Shown: piece by piece, positions 12,807 through 21,547 of the stretch
Numbering within the stretch: the first letter of the stretch is position 1
Layout: every line of letters starts with the position of its first letter
Source: JAZDFC01 sp043808235
GTDB taxonomy: Bacteria; Bacteroidota; Ignavibacteria; Ignavibacteriales; Melioribacteraceae
Assembly (NCBI GenBank): GCA_043808235.1
Contig: JAZDFC010000087.1
Span: forward strand, 1-22,611
Direction of reading: 5' to 3'
Length of the DNA stretch: 22,611 nt
Made by a program: the position numbers and the translations under genes
Notes under the pieces: model-generated
What the model saw: the letters and a program-made list of their open reading frames with translations, nothing else
Databases searched by the model: none
What the model was told of the DNA's origin: nothing

Positions 12807-15698
12807 TTATTTGACTACTAAATTCCCGCTGACTTTGACATCTCCCGAAGTTAATATTACATCGTAAGTGCCTTTGTACAAATAAATATTTCCGTCGTCG
12901 GCTTTCTTTATCTTAATTTCTATTTCATCTTCTTTCTTATTCTCATTCAATTCTTTCTGATAATCTTTTATAGCTTCTTCATCAACGGTCAAATTGTATT
13001 TGAAATAATTTAATCCGGCATCTGCACTTATCTCTTTTTCAAATAAGGTTAATTCCCCACTAGTAGTAATTACAACATTCACTTTTGATGAGTCTTTGGT
13101 ATAAAATGGTAATTCAACATCCGGAACATCCGGTTTGCTCCATAGCGAGTAACTGCTTCCCCACCTGCTCGAATATTTTCTTTCTTTGATGGTGAATAAA
13201 TGCAAAGTTTTATCCAATACTTCTTTTGTCAATTCATTCAACTGTTCGGTATCAGCAATATAAATTGAGCGTCCGTGTGTTCCGACTATTAAATCGTTAT
13301 CTCGCGGATGAACTTCCAAATCATAAACAGAAACAGCCGGCATTTGTTCTGTTGTAACCGGCATAAAACTTTCTCCTCGATTCAGCGAGATGTACAATCC
13401 GTTTTCTGTTCCGGTGTAAATTAGATTTTCATTTTTCGGATCTTCATAAACAACATTTGTCGCTTCGAAAGGCAAATCCGTACCGATTCGTTTCCAGGTT
13501 TTACCGTAATCATCCGATGTATAAATTCTTGGTTCGGAGTTATCCCACTTAAATCCTGTCATTGATAAATATACGCGACCTTCTTTCTTTGATGACGCTT
13601 GAATTGATGAAATCATATAATTTCCTGGCAAGCCTGCGGAAATGTTTTCCCATTCTTCCCCGCCATCTTTGGTAACGTGCACAAGCCCATCATCCGTCCC
13701 GACGAATATTAATCCGAATTTTAATGGCGATTCATGAACTGCTGTTATAGTACCGTAGGGAACATCGCCGACTCTGCCGCCTTTAGATAAATCGCCGGAT
13801 ATTGGTTTGAACTCATCTCCCTTATTCATCGAGCGGAATAATTTGTTCGAACCCAAATACAAAATATCCTGGTTGTGCCGGGAGAGATAAATTGGTGTGT
13901 GCCAGGTAAATCTCAATGGACGCTCGCCGAGTTCATGCTTTGGCTGAATATATTTGTAATCGTTCTTAGCCAAATCAATTTTATAATAATTACCATATTG
14001 GTAACCTGTGTACAGAGTGTTGTTATCTCTAAAATCAACTTGAATCTGAAAACCGTCGCCGCCCAAAACATTTTCATAAGGATATTTTCCATACTGCTGC
14101 CAATCATTACTGTATTGGTATGTACTCGGACCTTTCCAAACACCGTTATCCTGGAATCCGGCGTAAACATTGTACGGTTCCTTCATATCATAACTTAACG
14201 AGTAAACCTGTCCAACCGGCATCGGATTTAACTTGAACCAGCTTTTCCCATCGTCGTAAGTCATGTTAATGCCGCCGTCGTTGCAATTAATTAAATGACC
14301 TGACTTATTTGGATTCACCCACAATGCGTGATGATCAACGTGAACATTATCTCCCTCGATTGAGATGAATGTTTTTCCGGCATCTTCCGATTTTAATATC
14401 GGCACACCGGCGATGTAAAATTTATCTGCGTTATTCGGATCCACTCTTATCACATCAAAAACATAGCCGTATGTAAATATCAAATTGTCTAAAGGCTTTT
14501 CGTGCGTTCGTTTCCACGTGATCCCGCCATCATCACTTCGATAAACTTCGGCGCCGGTTATTTTCAAATCCTGAAACATCACGCTGTTTGCATCTTCAAG
14601 ATATTCGACGAGTGCAATTGGTTTTATTTCATCGTTCTTAACCATCTCTTTAACTTTTTCAACGGAGTATTTTTCAGGAAAATCATTCCCGCTTAAAAAA
14701 GCCTTTAACAATTTATCATCCAACTTTAGAAAATCGTCCTTCGTAATTTTTCGAAGCTGATCCTTAGTCAACTTTGGTTCCTCATCCTCCTTCTTCTCTT
14801 CTTTTTTCTGCGATTGATTATCGAGCATAGCATAAAGTATCTGCGAATTTTTGGGATAGATCGTTAATCCGATTCTTCCGATACCATCACCGTTCGGAAA
14901 TCCACTTCCATCAATATTCAATTTATTCCACGATTCACCACCATCAATACTTTTATAAATTCCTGATCCATTACCGCTCTTTTTTCTGCACCATGGTCTT
15001 CTGTATCGCTCCCATGATGCTGCATATAAAATTTCCGGATTATTCGGATCGATAATTAAATCGGTCACTCCGGCGCTGTCGCTTACAAATAAAGTCTGTT
15101 TCCAGTTTTTTCCGCCATCAGTAGTTTTATAAACTCCGCGTTCCGGATTGCTGGTGTAAAGATGCCCTGTTGCACCGACCCAAATAACATCCGGATTATC
15201 GGGATGGATTACTATTCGCGATATGCTGTGCGATTCACCAAGGCCAAGATATATCCACGATTTTCCTTTATCGGTACTTTTGTAAATTCCAATTCCGGGA
15301 AATAGAAATGCGTTTGCTTCGCCGGTTCCAACCCAAATCGTTTCTCCGTTTTTCCAATCGACTTTTATACTCCCGATAGTCATCGCGGTTTGATCTTGAA
15401 ACAGCGGTTCGAAAGTCGATCCGTTATTTGCTGTGTGCCATAAACCGCCGGATGCAAACGCGACATAAAAATTTGTCGGGTCATCGGGATTAACATCAAC
15501 CGCAACCGCACGACCGCTAAAAACAGTTGGACCGATATTTCTAAATTTAAGGTTTTTGATCAGAGATGTTTTTTCGTTTGCTTTTCTTTTATTCCAGGAT
15601 TCCAACTTTTGCTGTGCAGTAGTTACCTGTGGTGAATCCTGCGCATTCAATGTAAATGAAAACAAAACAAATAAAATCAAACTAAGAACATTTTTCAT
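12807..15698 (-). CDS. Secreted BNR/Asp-box beta-propeller protein (VPS10/sortilin-like 'glycosyl hydrolase')
   Basis: A 963-residue exported protein. The first 19-20 residues form a signal peptide ending near LNAQ/D. The body is a series of propeller blades with Asp-box motifs (STDKGKSW 141-148, TTDGGKNW 192-199, SIDGGESW 250-257, SDDGGITW 388-395, and later TKDGGEEW). This is the layout of the large Bacteroidota/Acidobacteria family annotated as glycosyl hydrolase or sortilin-like; no catalytic activity is proven by sequence. A highly charged helical insert (about 295-378) interrupts the propeller. It appears to be usual for the family rather than a defect. The C-terminus (about 865-963) looks like an Ig-like FlgD/T9SS-type sandwich ending SGNLVVK, again with a charged insert. 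A GGGGGA ribosome site precedes the ATG. Probably periplasmic or surface-exposed. Confidence 0.85.
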   Translation of the reverse strand: MKNVLSLILFVLFSFTLNAQDSPQVTTAQQKLESWNKRKANEKTSLIKNLKFRNIGPTVFSGRAVAVDVNPDDPTNFYVAFASGGLWHTANNGSTFEPLFQDQTAMTIGSIKVDWKNGETIWVGTGEANAFLFPGIGIYKSTDKGKSWIYLGLGESHSISRIVIHPDNPDVIWVGATGHLYTSNPERGVYKTTDGGKNWKQTLFVSDSAGVTDLIIDPNNPEILYAASWERYRRPWCRKKSGNGSGIYKSIDGGESWNKLNIDGSGFPNGDGIGRIGLTIYPKNSQILYAMLDNQSQKKEEKKEDEEPKLTKDQLRKITKDDFLKLDDKLLKAFLSGNDFPEKYSVEKVKEMVKNDEIKPIALVEYLEDANSVMFQDLKITGAEVYRSDDGGITWKRTHEKPLDNLIFTYGYVFDVIRVDPNNADKFYIAGVPILKSEDAGKTFISIEGDNVHVDHHALWVNPNKSGHLINCNDGGINMTYDDGKSWFKLNPMPVGQVYSLSYDMKEPYNVYAGFQDNGVWKGPSTYQYSNDWQQYGKYPYENVLGGDGFQIQVDFRDNNTLYTGYQYGNYYKIDLAKNDYKYIQPKHELGERPLRFTWHTPIYLSRHNQDILYLGSNKLFRSMNKGDEFKPISGDLSKGGRVGDVPYGTITAVHESPLKFGLIFVGTDDGLVHVTKDGGEEWENISAGLPGNYMISSIQASSKKEGRVYLSMTGFKWDNSEPRIYTSDDYGKTWKRIGTDLPFEATNVVYEDPKNENLIYTGTENGLYISLNRGESFMPVTTEQMPAVSVYDLEVHPRDNDLIVGTHGRSIYIADTEQLNELTKEVLDKTLHLFTIKERKYSSRWGSSYSLWSKPDVPDVELPFYTKDSSKVNVVITTSGELTLFEKEISADAGLNYFKYNLTVDEEAIKDYQKELNENKKEDEIEIKIKKADDGNIYLYKGTYDVILTSGDVKVSGNLVVK

Positions 15699-15845
15699 TT
15701 TTCCCCCGGCAGATTATTAAATAGTGATTTTAGTGATGTAAAGATAAGGATTCTATCGTATTTTCATGGGTATCATTTTCGAAATGCAAGCTCGTTTTTT
15801 TATGAGATAAACTGATTAACATAGTAACGATTTTTTATTTCAAAA

Positions 15846-16922
15846 TTAATCTTGAGGGAATACTTCCTTAACATCATTCATATCTCGTGTCTGGTATAAA
15901 TACCATCCTTTATTACATTGATTCGAGGCACCGCTATCATCAGGATCGAGATATTCAAAATGATATTCGTAAATATATTTTCTAACAAATGCTTTTAAGT
16001 AACCATTGTTGAATGCAGCATGACAAAAGCCGAGAATGTTATCATCGCTATCTTCACCTTCTTGTAGTTGATATAACCAAACGCCTGGCAAAGATAATGA
16101 ACGAGCGCAAGCTAATAAATCAGGATATTCGGAAAAGTCCAGATGAGCGCCAATCCAATTCAAAAATGATTTTTCGCCATATCTGTTTCTCATATCCCTC
16201 CAATCCGGCCTCTGATCGGGATCAACCGGCCACGAAACCCAAACACCGGGTAGAATTTCATACCAATGTTTATATGAACTAAAAAGAATTCCATCACTTG
16301 AATTAACATACTCACGTAAACTTGCAGTCCTGCGGTAACCGGAAATAATCAACTTTGAGCCCGGCGCATAATTATTTATTGCATTTCTTATTCCATTCAT
16401 TACGTCAATTGAGTAACCTCGTTCATAAGGTTCATCAATATAATAAGCGTGCACAGTACCGAATTGCTGTATTCTTGAATCATAATCACCCGGAGAAATA
16501 CCAACCATTATTTTATCGTTTGAATAACCGGAATTTAAAATTAGGTCGAATTGAGCTTGATCGCCCCCCATGAAAAGATAATTAAACCCGAACTTGTTCT
16601 TTAATTTGGAAATTGTAACGGCATTCTGTAACCGGGAAGTCTGAGCCCATATTCCAACAATCTTTCCATCAATTGGTGAATAGTGATCGACTTTCCATAC
16701 TGTTAGCTTGAATATACGTGGCTCAGGCAATTTATGATTCATTCCACATGAATCGATGATTAAATTAATATCTAATGTATCATCGTCAAATAGCTGCAAT
16801 CCCCGGTATTCATATGAAATAACATTCGAAGTGTTGGATTCTTTTGGATTAACAATCTTATAATCATTACATGATAAAAACGTAATGAGAAAAAGAGGAA
16901 GAAGGAAATACTTTACTTTCAT
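15846..16922 (-). CDS. Lipoprotein of unknown function, possibly a TIM-barrel glycosidase-like protein
   Basis: A 358-residue lipoprotein. A hydrophobic leader ends in a lipobox with Cys18 (FLITFLSCNDY), and Asn at +2 suggests nothing unusual for this group. I do not recognise the family with confidence. The middle contains alternating strand and helix segments (GFNYLFMGGDQAQFDLIL, IMVGISPGDYDSR, HAYYIDEPYERG, KLIISGYRR, GILFSSYKHW, GVWLYQLQEG). This pattern fits a TIM barrel, and DEP in HAYYIDEP resembles the acid/base position of some glycoside hydrolase-like domains. Eight-fold repetition and catalytic residues are not demonstrable here. Trp-rich stretches (GVWVSWPVDPDQRPDW) could bind sugars. 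It stands alone between the propeller gene and the DUF3795 gene, all on the minus strand. Confidence 0.6.
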   Translation of the reverse strand: MKVKYFLLPLFLITFLSCNDYKIVNPKESNTSNVISYEYRGLQLFDDDTLDINLIIDSCGMNHKLPEPRIFKLTVWKVDHYSPIDGKIVGIWAQTSRLQNAVTISKLKNKFGFNYLFMGGDQAQFDLILNSGYSNDKIMVGISPGDYDSRIQQFGTVHAYYIDEPYERGYSIDVMNGIRNAINNYAPGSKLIISGYRRTASLREYVNSSDGILFSSYKHWYEILPGVWVSWPVDPDQRPDWRDMRNRYGEKSFLNWIGAHLDFSEYPDLLACARSLSLPGVWLYQLQEGEDSDDNILGFCHAAFNNGYLKAFVRKYIYEYHFEYLDPDDSGASNQCNKGWYLYQTRDMNDVKEVFPQD

Positions 16923-17030
16923 ATTTACTCCACTATGCTAATTGAACATAACGGCGTCTCGTGTAAAAACACAATTTGTCATAGAATGCCAGGCACTCAG
17001 TATAAATTTAATTATCAGTTTCTTGTTTTG

Positions 17031-17483
17031 TTATCTAATTTTTATACCATCGTTAAGCGAATAATAATAAACTCGCTTTGTACCGCATACCAAACAGTTT
17101 TCCCTATGAACGCAAATTATACTTCCGCAATTGGGGCAAGTCCATTTTTGTTTTTCGAGTTGGGTGAATTTTCGAATTCCGATTTCTTTAATTTTGTTGA
17201 GATTCTCAATCATACTCATGCCGTATTTGATTTTATAACGCTTATCAAGTTTTTTTAATCTGATACATGGATACTTTGTGCATCCAAAACAATACTTTGA
17301 TTTACTGCTCGTCAGCATATCACAATTTTTTATATGGCAGCCGATACAGTAATTCGGTTTATTGAGACTATCCGAGTTACAGCCGGCACATGTATTTTTA
17401 TCACGTTGATATCCATGACATAACCCGCAGTTCATCCCGCACGAGGCGATTAAAGATGATTTTAAATTAATATTAATGCTCAC
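17031..17483 (-). CDS. DUF3795-type cysteine-rich protein with C-terminal zinc ribbon
   Basis: A small cytoplasmic protein of 150 residues with sixteen cysteines. The N-terminal two thirds match the DUF3795 pattern (SCGMNCGLCHGY, then CAGCNSD, CIGCHIKNC, YCFGCTKYPCIRLKKLDKRY), which is thought to bind metal. The last part (WTCPNCGSIICVHRENCLVCG) is a second, zinc-ribbon-like set of two CxxC pairs. Function of the family is unknown. The start is ambiguous: I use the GTG at 17483 (MSININLKSSL), while a TTG twelve bases upstream at 17495 is also possible. Neither has a strong ribosome site. The frame is intact and the cysteines are regularly spaced, so it is a real gene. Confidence 0.75.
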   Translation of the reverse strand: MSININLKSSLIASCGMNCGLCHGYQRDKNTCAGCNSDSLNKPNYCIGCHIKNCDMLTSSKSKYCFGCTKYPCIRLKKLDKRYKIKYGMSMIENLNKIKEIGIRKFTQLEKQKWTCPNCGSIICVHRENCLVCGTKRVYYYSLNDGIKIR

Positions 17484-17783
17484 TAATAGGTCCAACTTTA
17501 TGAGTAATTAGCTGATATTAAATTACATACTGTAATTCGCATTCTAAGGTTTACCCAAAATTGCTTTTATCTAAATATTCTAATTCATTCATTTGCAAAT
17601 TAAAGAGATTGGGAAATTAAAGCAAGGATTTTGAGCTTGCAGCCAGCAGTTGGCAGTTACAAATTATGCATCAAAAGTAAATGGACTATTCGCAAATTAT
17701 TCTGATTGCTTTGCGGGGCATTCAATACATTGCGCCCCGCCGCAAGTTTTTTACTTTTAAGAAGAATTCACAAGTTTCAGCAC
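17484..17783. other. 300-bp intergenic region with repeat fragments
   Basis: No gene. It contains CTTGCAGCCAGCAGTTGGCA near 17635-17655, a fragment of a well-known GGCAG-type dispersed repeat. A GC-rich inverted repeat, unlike its AT-rich surroundings, lies at 17711-17745 (listed separately). The leader of the DUF3795 gene lies at the left end. Confidence 0.5.
17711..17745. repeat. GC-rich inverted repeat near the end of the beta-helix gene
   Basis: TTGCGGGGC (17711-17719) and GCCCCGC/CCGCAA (17734-17745) form a stem with a short AT-rich loop, followed on the plus strand by GTTTTTT. It lies about 40 bases beyond the stop of the minus-strand beta-helix gene. On that strand it has no T-run after the stem, so terminator function is only possible for plus-strand transcripts. 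Confidence 0.5.
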
Positions 17784-19517
17784 TTAGAAAGAAACATTAG
17801 TTACTTTACCCGAAATCGCGAAAGTCTTCTTCAAAGTACCGCCCGAATATACTCCGCCGGAATACATACCGTTATTATTTGTTCCGGTCGATGTTCCGCC
17901 GGTGTAAATCGAGTAAGAGGCACCGCTCTGCAAACTTGGCGATGAAAATACTAAGTAGTAAACATTTCTAACCGGCTGGAAAGTAATAAGTTCGTTTCCG
18001 CTGGCATCCTGAACATGGAAGAGAGTGGAAGAAGTGAGTCCCGTACTTGCTGTCGCAAGAATACTATATTGTGCAGAACTTGAGCTTGTAGCTTCTATCA
18101 TTCGCCCGGAATTTGGTCCTGTTAGAATTAAGATCCCACCGGATATGTTGAAGGTTCCGTTATAATCGGTCCCGACTTCGGGTTGCGATTTGGGTCCGTG
18201 AACTATCACTGTTCCACCGGTCATTACAATGTTACCGTTACTATCAAGTCCGTCACCGTTTGAGGAATTGATATAAAACGTTCCGCCGTTAATAGTAAGC
18301 ACACTTCCGTCGTTCTGCTCACCGCCGAGTCCTTTTGTTGCATTAAAACCGTCATCCGACGATATCATATTTACAATCCCGTTATTTACTGTTATTATCG
18401 GACTTTCAATCCCTTCGTAACATTTTGTAATATTAACTTCACCGCCGGTAATTTTTACAAAACTATCCGCATGAATCCCATCATCTGCGGATGAGAGCGA
18501 AAGAGTTCCGCCGTTAATAATTACGGATCCATTCGAATGAAGCGCATCATCAGCCGAGCTGATTATAAACGTGCCGCCACTGATTGTAACACTTGCCGTA
18601 CCTTTAATCGCCTTAGCCGATAATGTACCGCTGACCGTTCTGCTGCTTCCACCACCTGAGGTTATATTTATTGTTCCATCAGCAATTATAACATCTGTTT
18701 GAGCCGAAATTCCATCACTCGTGGAAATAATATTTATGCTGCCGGATTCAACCGATACATATCCTCTTGTAGCATCTTCAGAGTTATCCGATTTCAAACC
18801 GTCACCTTTGGCATTTACTGTAATGTTTCCGTTTCTAACTATTAGATAATCCTTACCACGTATGCCGTCATCAAATGAATTCACAGTAATAACAGCATCC
18901 CGGATAATTAATCCATCAATACAAGCTATTCCGTCATTGTAATTTCCGGTTACCGTAAGTGAACCGTTTCCGTAAATAGTAAGATCTGATTTGCTGTAAA
19001 GTGCCGCGTTGGGTTCATCTATTGTTGCATCGGCTAAAATATATGTACCCGGATCTGTCAGAGAATTAGTTGTATTGTCGGCAAGGACTACAATAGTCTT
19101 ATCTGAATTCCGAATATAAACAGGCGCTGTTGTAGAATTTTTAATGTCTACACCATTAAGAATTAGTCTTACCAAATCATCATCGCCTGCATTAACTATT
19201 ATTTGCCCGTTAGTTAATGTTCCGCTAAACCTGTATGTACCCGCGGCGGTAATTGTAATTGTGCTGCCGCTTATTGTTGCGTTGACTGTGTTCGCAGTAA
19301 TTGAGGTACCGTTCAGAACAATAGGAATAACATCGGATTCGTTCCATGTATAATCACCTGTATCTTCGTGGTCACTACTGTTATCATCCGTTGGATCCGT
19401 GTCGGTATCAATCGTCGGATTATCGGTGGTTTCCGGCTCGGTGCTTTTTGTGCATGAAGGGATAGTGATTAATATTAGCCCGAATACAATTAACAAAAAC
19501 AATTTTCGTATTAACAT
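17784..19517 (-). CDS. Beta-helix carbohydrate-binding lipoprotein (Cthe_2159/DUF4353-like)
   Basis: A 577-residue lipoprotein. The leader MLIRKLFLLIVFG ends in a lipobox with Cys22 (ITIPSCTKS). A Asp/Thr/Glu-rich linker of about 35 residues follows, then the domain that starts WNESDVIPIVLNG. The body is a run of imperfect beta-helix turns, for example GGTFIISSADDALHSNGS and GGTLSLSSADDGIHADSF. This is the hallmark of carbohydrate-binding proteins typified by Clostridium thermocellum Cthe_2159, which binds acidic and beta-glucan polymers with calcium. The repeated Asp-Asp turns suit calcium binding. I moved the start to the ATG at 19517: it has AGAGAAG upstream and yields a proper leader. The frame is open to 19691, but that extension is encoded by 5' flanking repeats. 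It is probably anchored on the cell surface. Confidence 0.82.
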   Translation of the reverse strand: MLIRKLFLLIVFGLILITIPSCTKSTEPETTDNPTIDTDTDPTDDNSSDHEDTGDYTWNESDVIPIVLNGTSITANTVNATISGSTITITAAGTYRFSGTLTNGQIIVNAGDDDLVRLILNGVDIKNSTTAPVYIRNSDKTIVVLADNTTNSLTDPGTYILADATIDEPNAALYSKSDLTIYGNGSLTVTGNYNDGIACIDGLIIRDAVITVNSFDDGIRGKDYLIVRNGNITVNAKGDGLKSDNSEDATRGYVSVESGSINIISTSDGISAQTDVIIADGTINITSGGGSSRTVSGTLSAKAIKGTASVTISGGTFIISSADDALHSNGSVIINGGTLSLSSADDGIHADSFVKITGGEVNITKCYEGIESPIITVNNGIVNMISSDDGFNATKGLGGEQNDGSVLTINGGTFYINSSNGDGLDSNGNIVMTGGTVIVHGPKSQPEVGTDYNGTFNISGGILILTGPNSGRMIEATSSSSAQYSILATASTGLTSSTLFHVQDASGNELITFQPVRNVYYLVFSSPSLQSGASYSIYTGGTSTGTNNNGMYSGGVYSGGTLKKTFAISGKVTNVSF

Positions 19518-19664
19518 ATTCTTCTCTTTTATAAATGGTAATTTGTTCATTTTTTGGCATTCACCTTCATTTGACGACATTATCCTGGCTAACCTTCGGC
19601 AATGCGTGAAAAAATCGATTATTCTTTTTTTACATGATAGATATTCTTGAAGAGCATAAAAACA

Positions 19665-19707
19665 AACCCGGCTTTCAACATAATTTTTCAAATGTGAAAG
19701 CCGGGTT
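19665..19707 (-). terminator. Intrinsic terminator of the MFS transporter gene
   Basis: Perfect 13-bp stem: AACCCGGCTTTCA (19665-19677) and TGAAAGCCGGGTT (19695-19707), with a 17-base AT-rich loop. On the minus strand the stem is followed by TGTTTTTATG, a good U-tract. It lies about 140 bases beyond the stop of the transporter gene. Confidence 0.7.
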
Positions 19708-19729
19708 AACTATTTTCAGGTTCGGTTTT

Positions 19730-19765
19730 ATTTAACTGCCATGAAATGGTTCACGGCAGTTAAAT
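19730..19765. repeat. Hairpin with 16-bp stem and 4-base loop
   Basis: ATTTAACTGCCATGAA (19730-19745) pairs with TTCACGGCAGTTAAAT (19750-19765) at 15 of 16 positions around ATGG. It sits just upstream, in the minus-strand sense, of the terminator at 19665-19707. It may be a second termination or RNA-stabilising element, or a palindromic repeat. Confidence 0.6.
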
Positions 19766-19843
19766 ATTAACCAGTATCAAGCAACAAGTAACCAGCTACC
19801 TGTTTCTTCTCCATACTCCTTACTCATTTCTCCATACTGCCTC

Positions 19844-21406
19844 TTACCCTTCATGCTTAACTTTAAATCCCTTCTGCATCCAGCCTTTGGCAAAGAATAA
19901 AGAAATTGGACTTACAATTGCAATGAATCCGTAAATCAACCACATCATTTCAGTGTTCATTGAGCTTAAAGGCATATCCGCCGGACAGTAATTCATCAAG
20001 AACCAGCCGCTGTAAAGCGATGTAACTACTTTTGTTAGGAACCACGGGAACTGACCGATTCCCATGTATATTCCGGTCATGTTCTTCGGCGCAATTTCTG
20101 CAACCCACTGCAAGAAACGCGGCTGCCACATCGCTTCGCCGATAGTCATTATCACTAAATACAAAATTAGATTCGGGAATGTTGGACCAAGCGCGAGAAT
20201 GAAAGTAGGTGAAGCCATTACTAAAGTACCGATTATCATCATATTGTACGTATTCCTCTTCGATGTGAGTGCTGCAACCATCGGTGTGAGAATGAAAATT
20301 AAAATCGGGTTGAGGTTTACGAAAAATTCAAAATTCTGTTGAACAAATCCATCGAATGCACGGCTTGTGTACAGAGGAATTGTTAGCCAGTTATGTGCAA
20401 ATAAAGTCTGCACCGGGATAAGAATGAAAATGAAGAATAAAAATCGCAAATCCCGCAACGGAAAATGTTTTATATAATATTTTAATTTCTCACTTGCCTT
20501 CATGTCTGCCATTTCATCTTTCTCAACTTTCAGCGGTTCGGCAGATTGCTTCCGCAAATCTTCCACAGCTTTTGCCATCGCTTTCTTTGTGATGATGAAA
20601 TAAACCACTCCTATTCCAACTATAGTAAGAACGGCATAAACCCAAAAGACTCCTGTAATGCCAAATGCTCTCCTGACCGGTGGAGAAATGATTCCCGGTA
20701 AAAATCCTCCGAGGTTCATAATTGCGTAGAGCATCGCGTATCCCATAGCTGCGGTTTTTTCATTGGTTAATTGTTTTACACCGGCATAGCACGCGGGCTG
20801 GTATATTCCATAACCGAGAACGATACCAAATATCCCCAGCATTGCTAAAATATGAGATGAATTCCAAAGTCCTGAAACACCCAAATCCGGGGCAAGAGTA
20901 AGCAGAATTCTACCGACTAGCATGAATGATAATGCGAATAAAAGAGATTTTCTTAAACCAATCCAATCGACAGTAGCGCCGAGGAATAGCATCGCAATTG
21001 TAATTCCAGCGGTTTGAATTCCAACCATTCTTCCGGCATCAATATCGTTAAGCTCTATCTGGTTGAAAAATATCGCCAGCAATCCGACAACACCGAAGTA
21101 CGTCAATCCTTCGAGCAGATATGAAAAGTTTAATCCAAACATTGCCTGCGAAGTACTTGCCAAGTCAACGAAAGGCTGGGTTAATTCCATAACGATATTG
21201 TCGAAGAAATTTCCTTCTTTAATTTCCTTTTTTTCGTTTTTATTAAATAGAACAATGAAAAAGGTAAACGGTGCAAGAACAAGCGCAAGCAGTGTCCATA
21301 CAATTCCGTTCAATCCTTTTTGAATAGACAACCGCGCAGTTCCAAGCACAAAGAAAATGTAAAGAACCAATGCAAGCCCGATGAATACAACAAGAAGTTC
21401 GTTCAT
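19844..21406 (-). CDS. MFS transporter
   Basis: A 520-residue polytopic membrane protein of the major facilitator superfamily. It opens with two hydrophobic helices (about 1-20 and 30-52) before a charged loop (KNEKKEIKEG). A 12-helix-type core follows. Motif A is recognisable as GATVDWIGLRKS after the second core helix. A long cytoplasmic loop rich in Lys/Glu (KKAMAKAVEDLRKQSAEPLKVE) marks the middle. The family of substrate is not recognisable; nothing nearby points to one. I start at the ATG at 21406, which has a strong GGGGAGT ribosome site. The frame opens four codons earlier with TTG, but that codon overlaps the ribosome site. Two hairpins lie downstream. The extra N-terminal helices distinguish it from a minimal MFS protein. 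Confidence 0.85.
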   Translation of the reverse strand: MNELLVVFIGLALVLYIFFVLGTARLSIQKGLNGIVWTLLALVLAPFTFFIVLFNKNEKKEIKEGNFFDNIVMELTQPFVDLASTSQAMFGLNFSYLLEGLTYFGVVGLLAIFFNQIELNDIDAGRMVGIQTAGITIAMLFLGATVDWIGLRKSLLFALSFMLVGRILLTLAPDLGVSGLWNSSHILAMLGIFGIVLGYGIYQPACYAGVKQLTNEKTAAMGYAMLYAIMNLGGFLPGIISPPVRRAFGITGVFWVYAVLTIVGIGVVYFIITKKAMAKAVEDLRKQSAEPLKVEKDEMADMKASEKLKYYIKHFPLRDLRFLFFIFILIPVQTLFAHNWLTIPLYTSRAFDGFVQQNFEFFVNLNPILIFILTPMVAALTSKRNTYNMMIIGTLVMASPTFILALGPTFPNLILYLVIMTIGEAMWQPRFLQWVAEIAPKNMTGIYMGIGQFPWFLTKVVTSLYSGWFLMNYCPADMPLSSMNTEMMWLIYGFIAIVSPISLFFAKGWMQKGFKVKHEG

Positions 21407-21437
21407 ATTACTCCCCAAAATGTTTATTTTTTTCTTT

Positions 21438-21525
21438 TCTTAGTGTGCCTATGTGAGCTTAGTGACTCAGTGGTGTTCTTTTAAGAATACCACTAAGGCA
21501 CTTAGTACACTAAGTATCACTCAGA
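21438..21525. repeat. Dispersed palindromic repeat between murB and the MFS gene
   Basis: The stretch has several copies of CTTAGTG and its complement CACTAAG (CTTAGTGTGCC, GCTTAGTGACTC, ACCACTAAGGCAC, ACACTAAG). They are arranged head to head around GGTGTTCTTTTAAGAATACC. This composition is that of a common dispersed intergenic repeat. It lies between the murB stop and the transporter start and contains no gene. Confidence 0.55.
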
Positions 21526-21547
21526 TTTTATTATACCGCAAAAATAT

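Larger units (their letters stand above)
19518..19843. other. 326-bp intergenic region with tandem hairpins and repeat-like sequence
   Basis: Between two minus-strand genes. From right to left it holds CAAGTAACCAGCTACC-type and CTCCATACTCCTTACTC-type repetitive sequence (about 19768-19843), the hairpins at 19730-19765 and 19665-19707, and the leader of the beta-helix gene (19518-19660). No gene is supported. Confidence 0.55.

Noticed and set aside
12807..15698. The charged segment at residues 295-378 of the propeller protein as a foreign insertion
   Set aside because: From memory of the family a similar Lys/Glu-rich helical segment occurs in many homologues, so it is likely native.
19518..19691. 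Upstream extension of the beta-helix lipoprotein to a start at 19691
   Set aside because: It would bury the signal peptide 58 residues inside the protein and includes the terminator hairpin arm of the neighbouring gene; the ATG at 19517 has a ribosome site.
21438..21525. CRISPR-like array, because of repeated CTTAGTG/CACTAAG words
   Set aside because: The words are short, irregularly spaced and in both orientations, with no spacers of constant length; this is a dispersed palindromic repeat.
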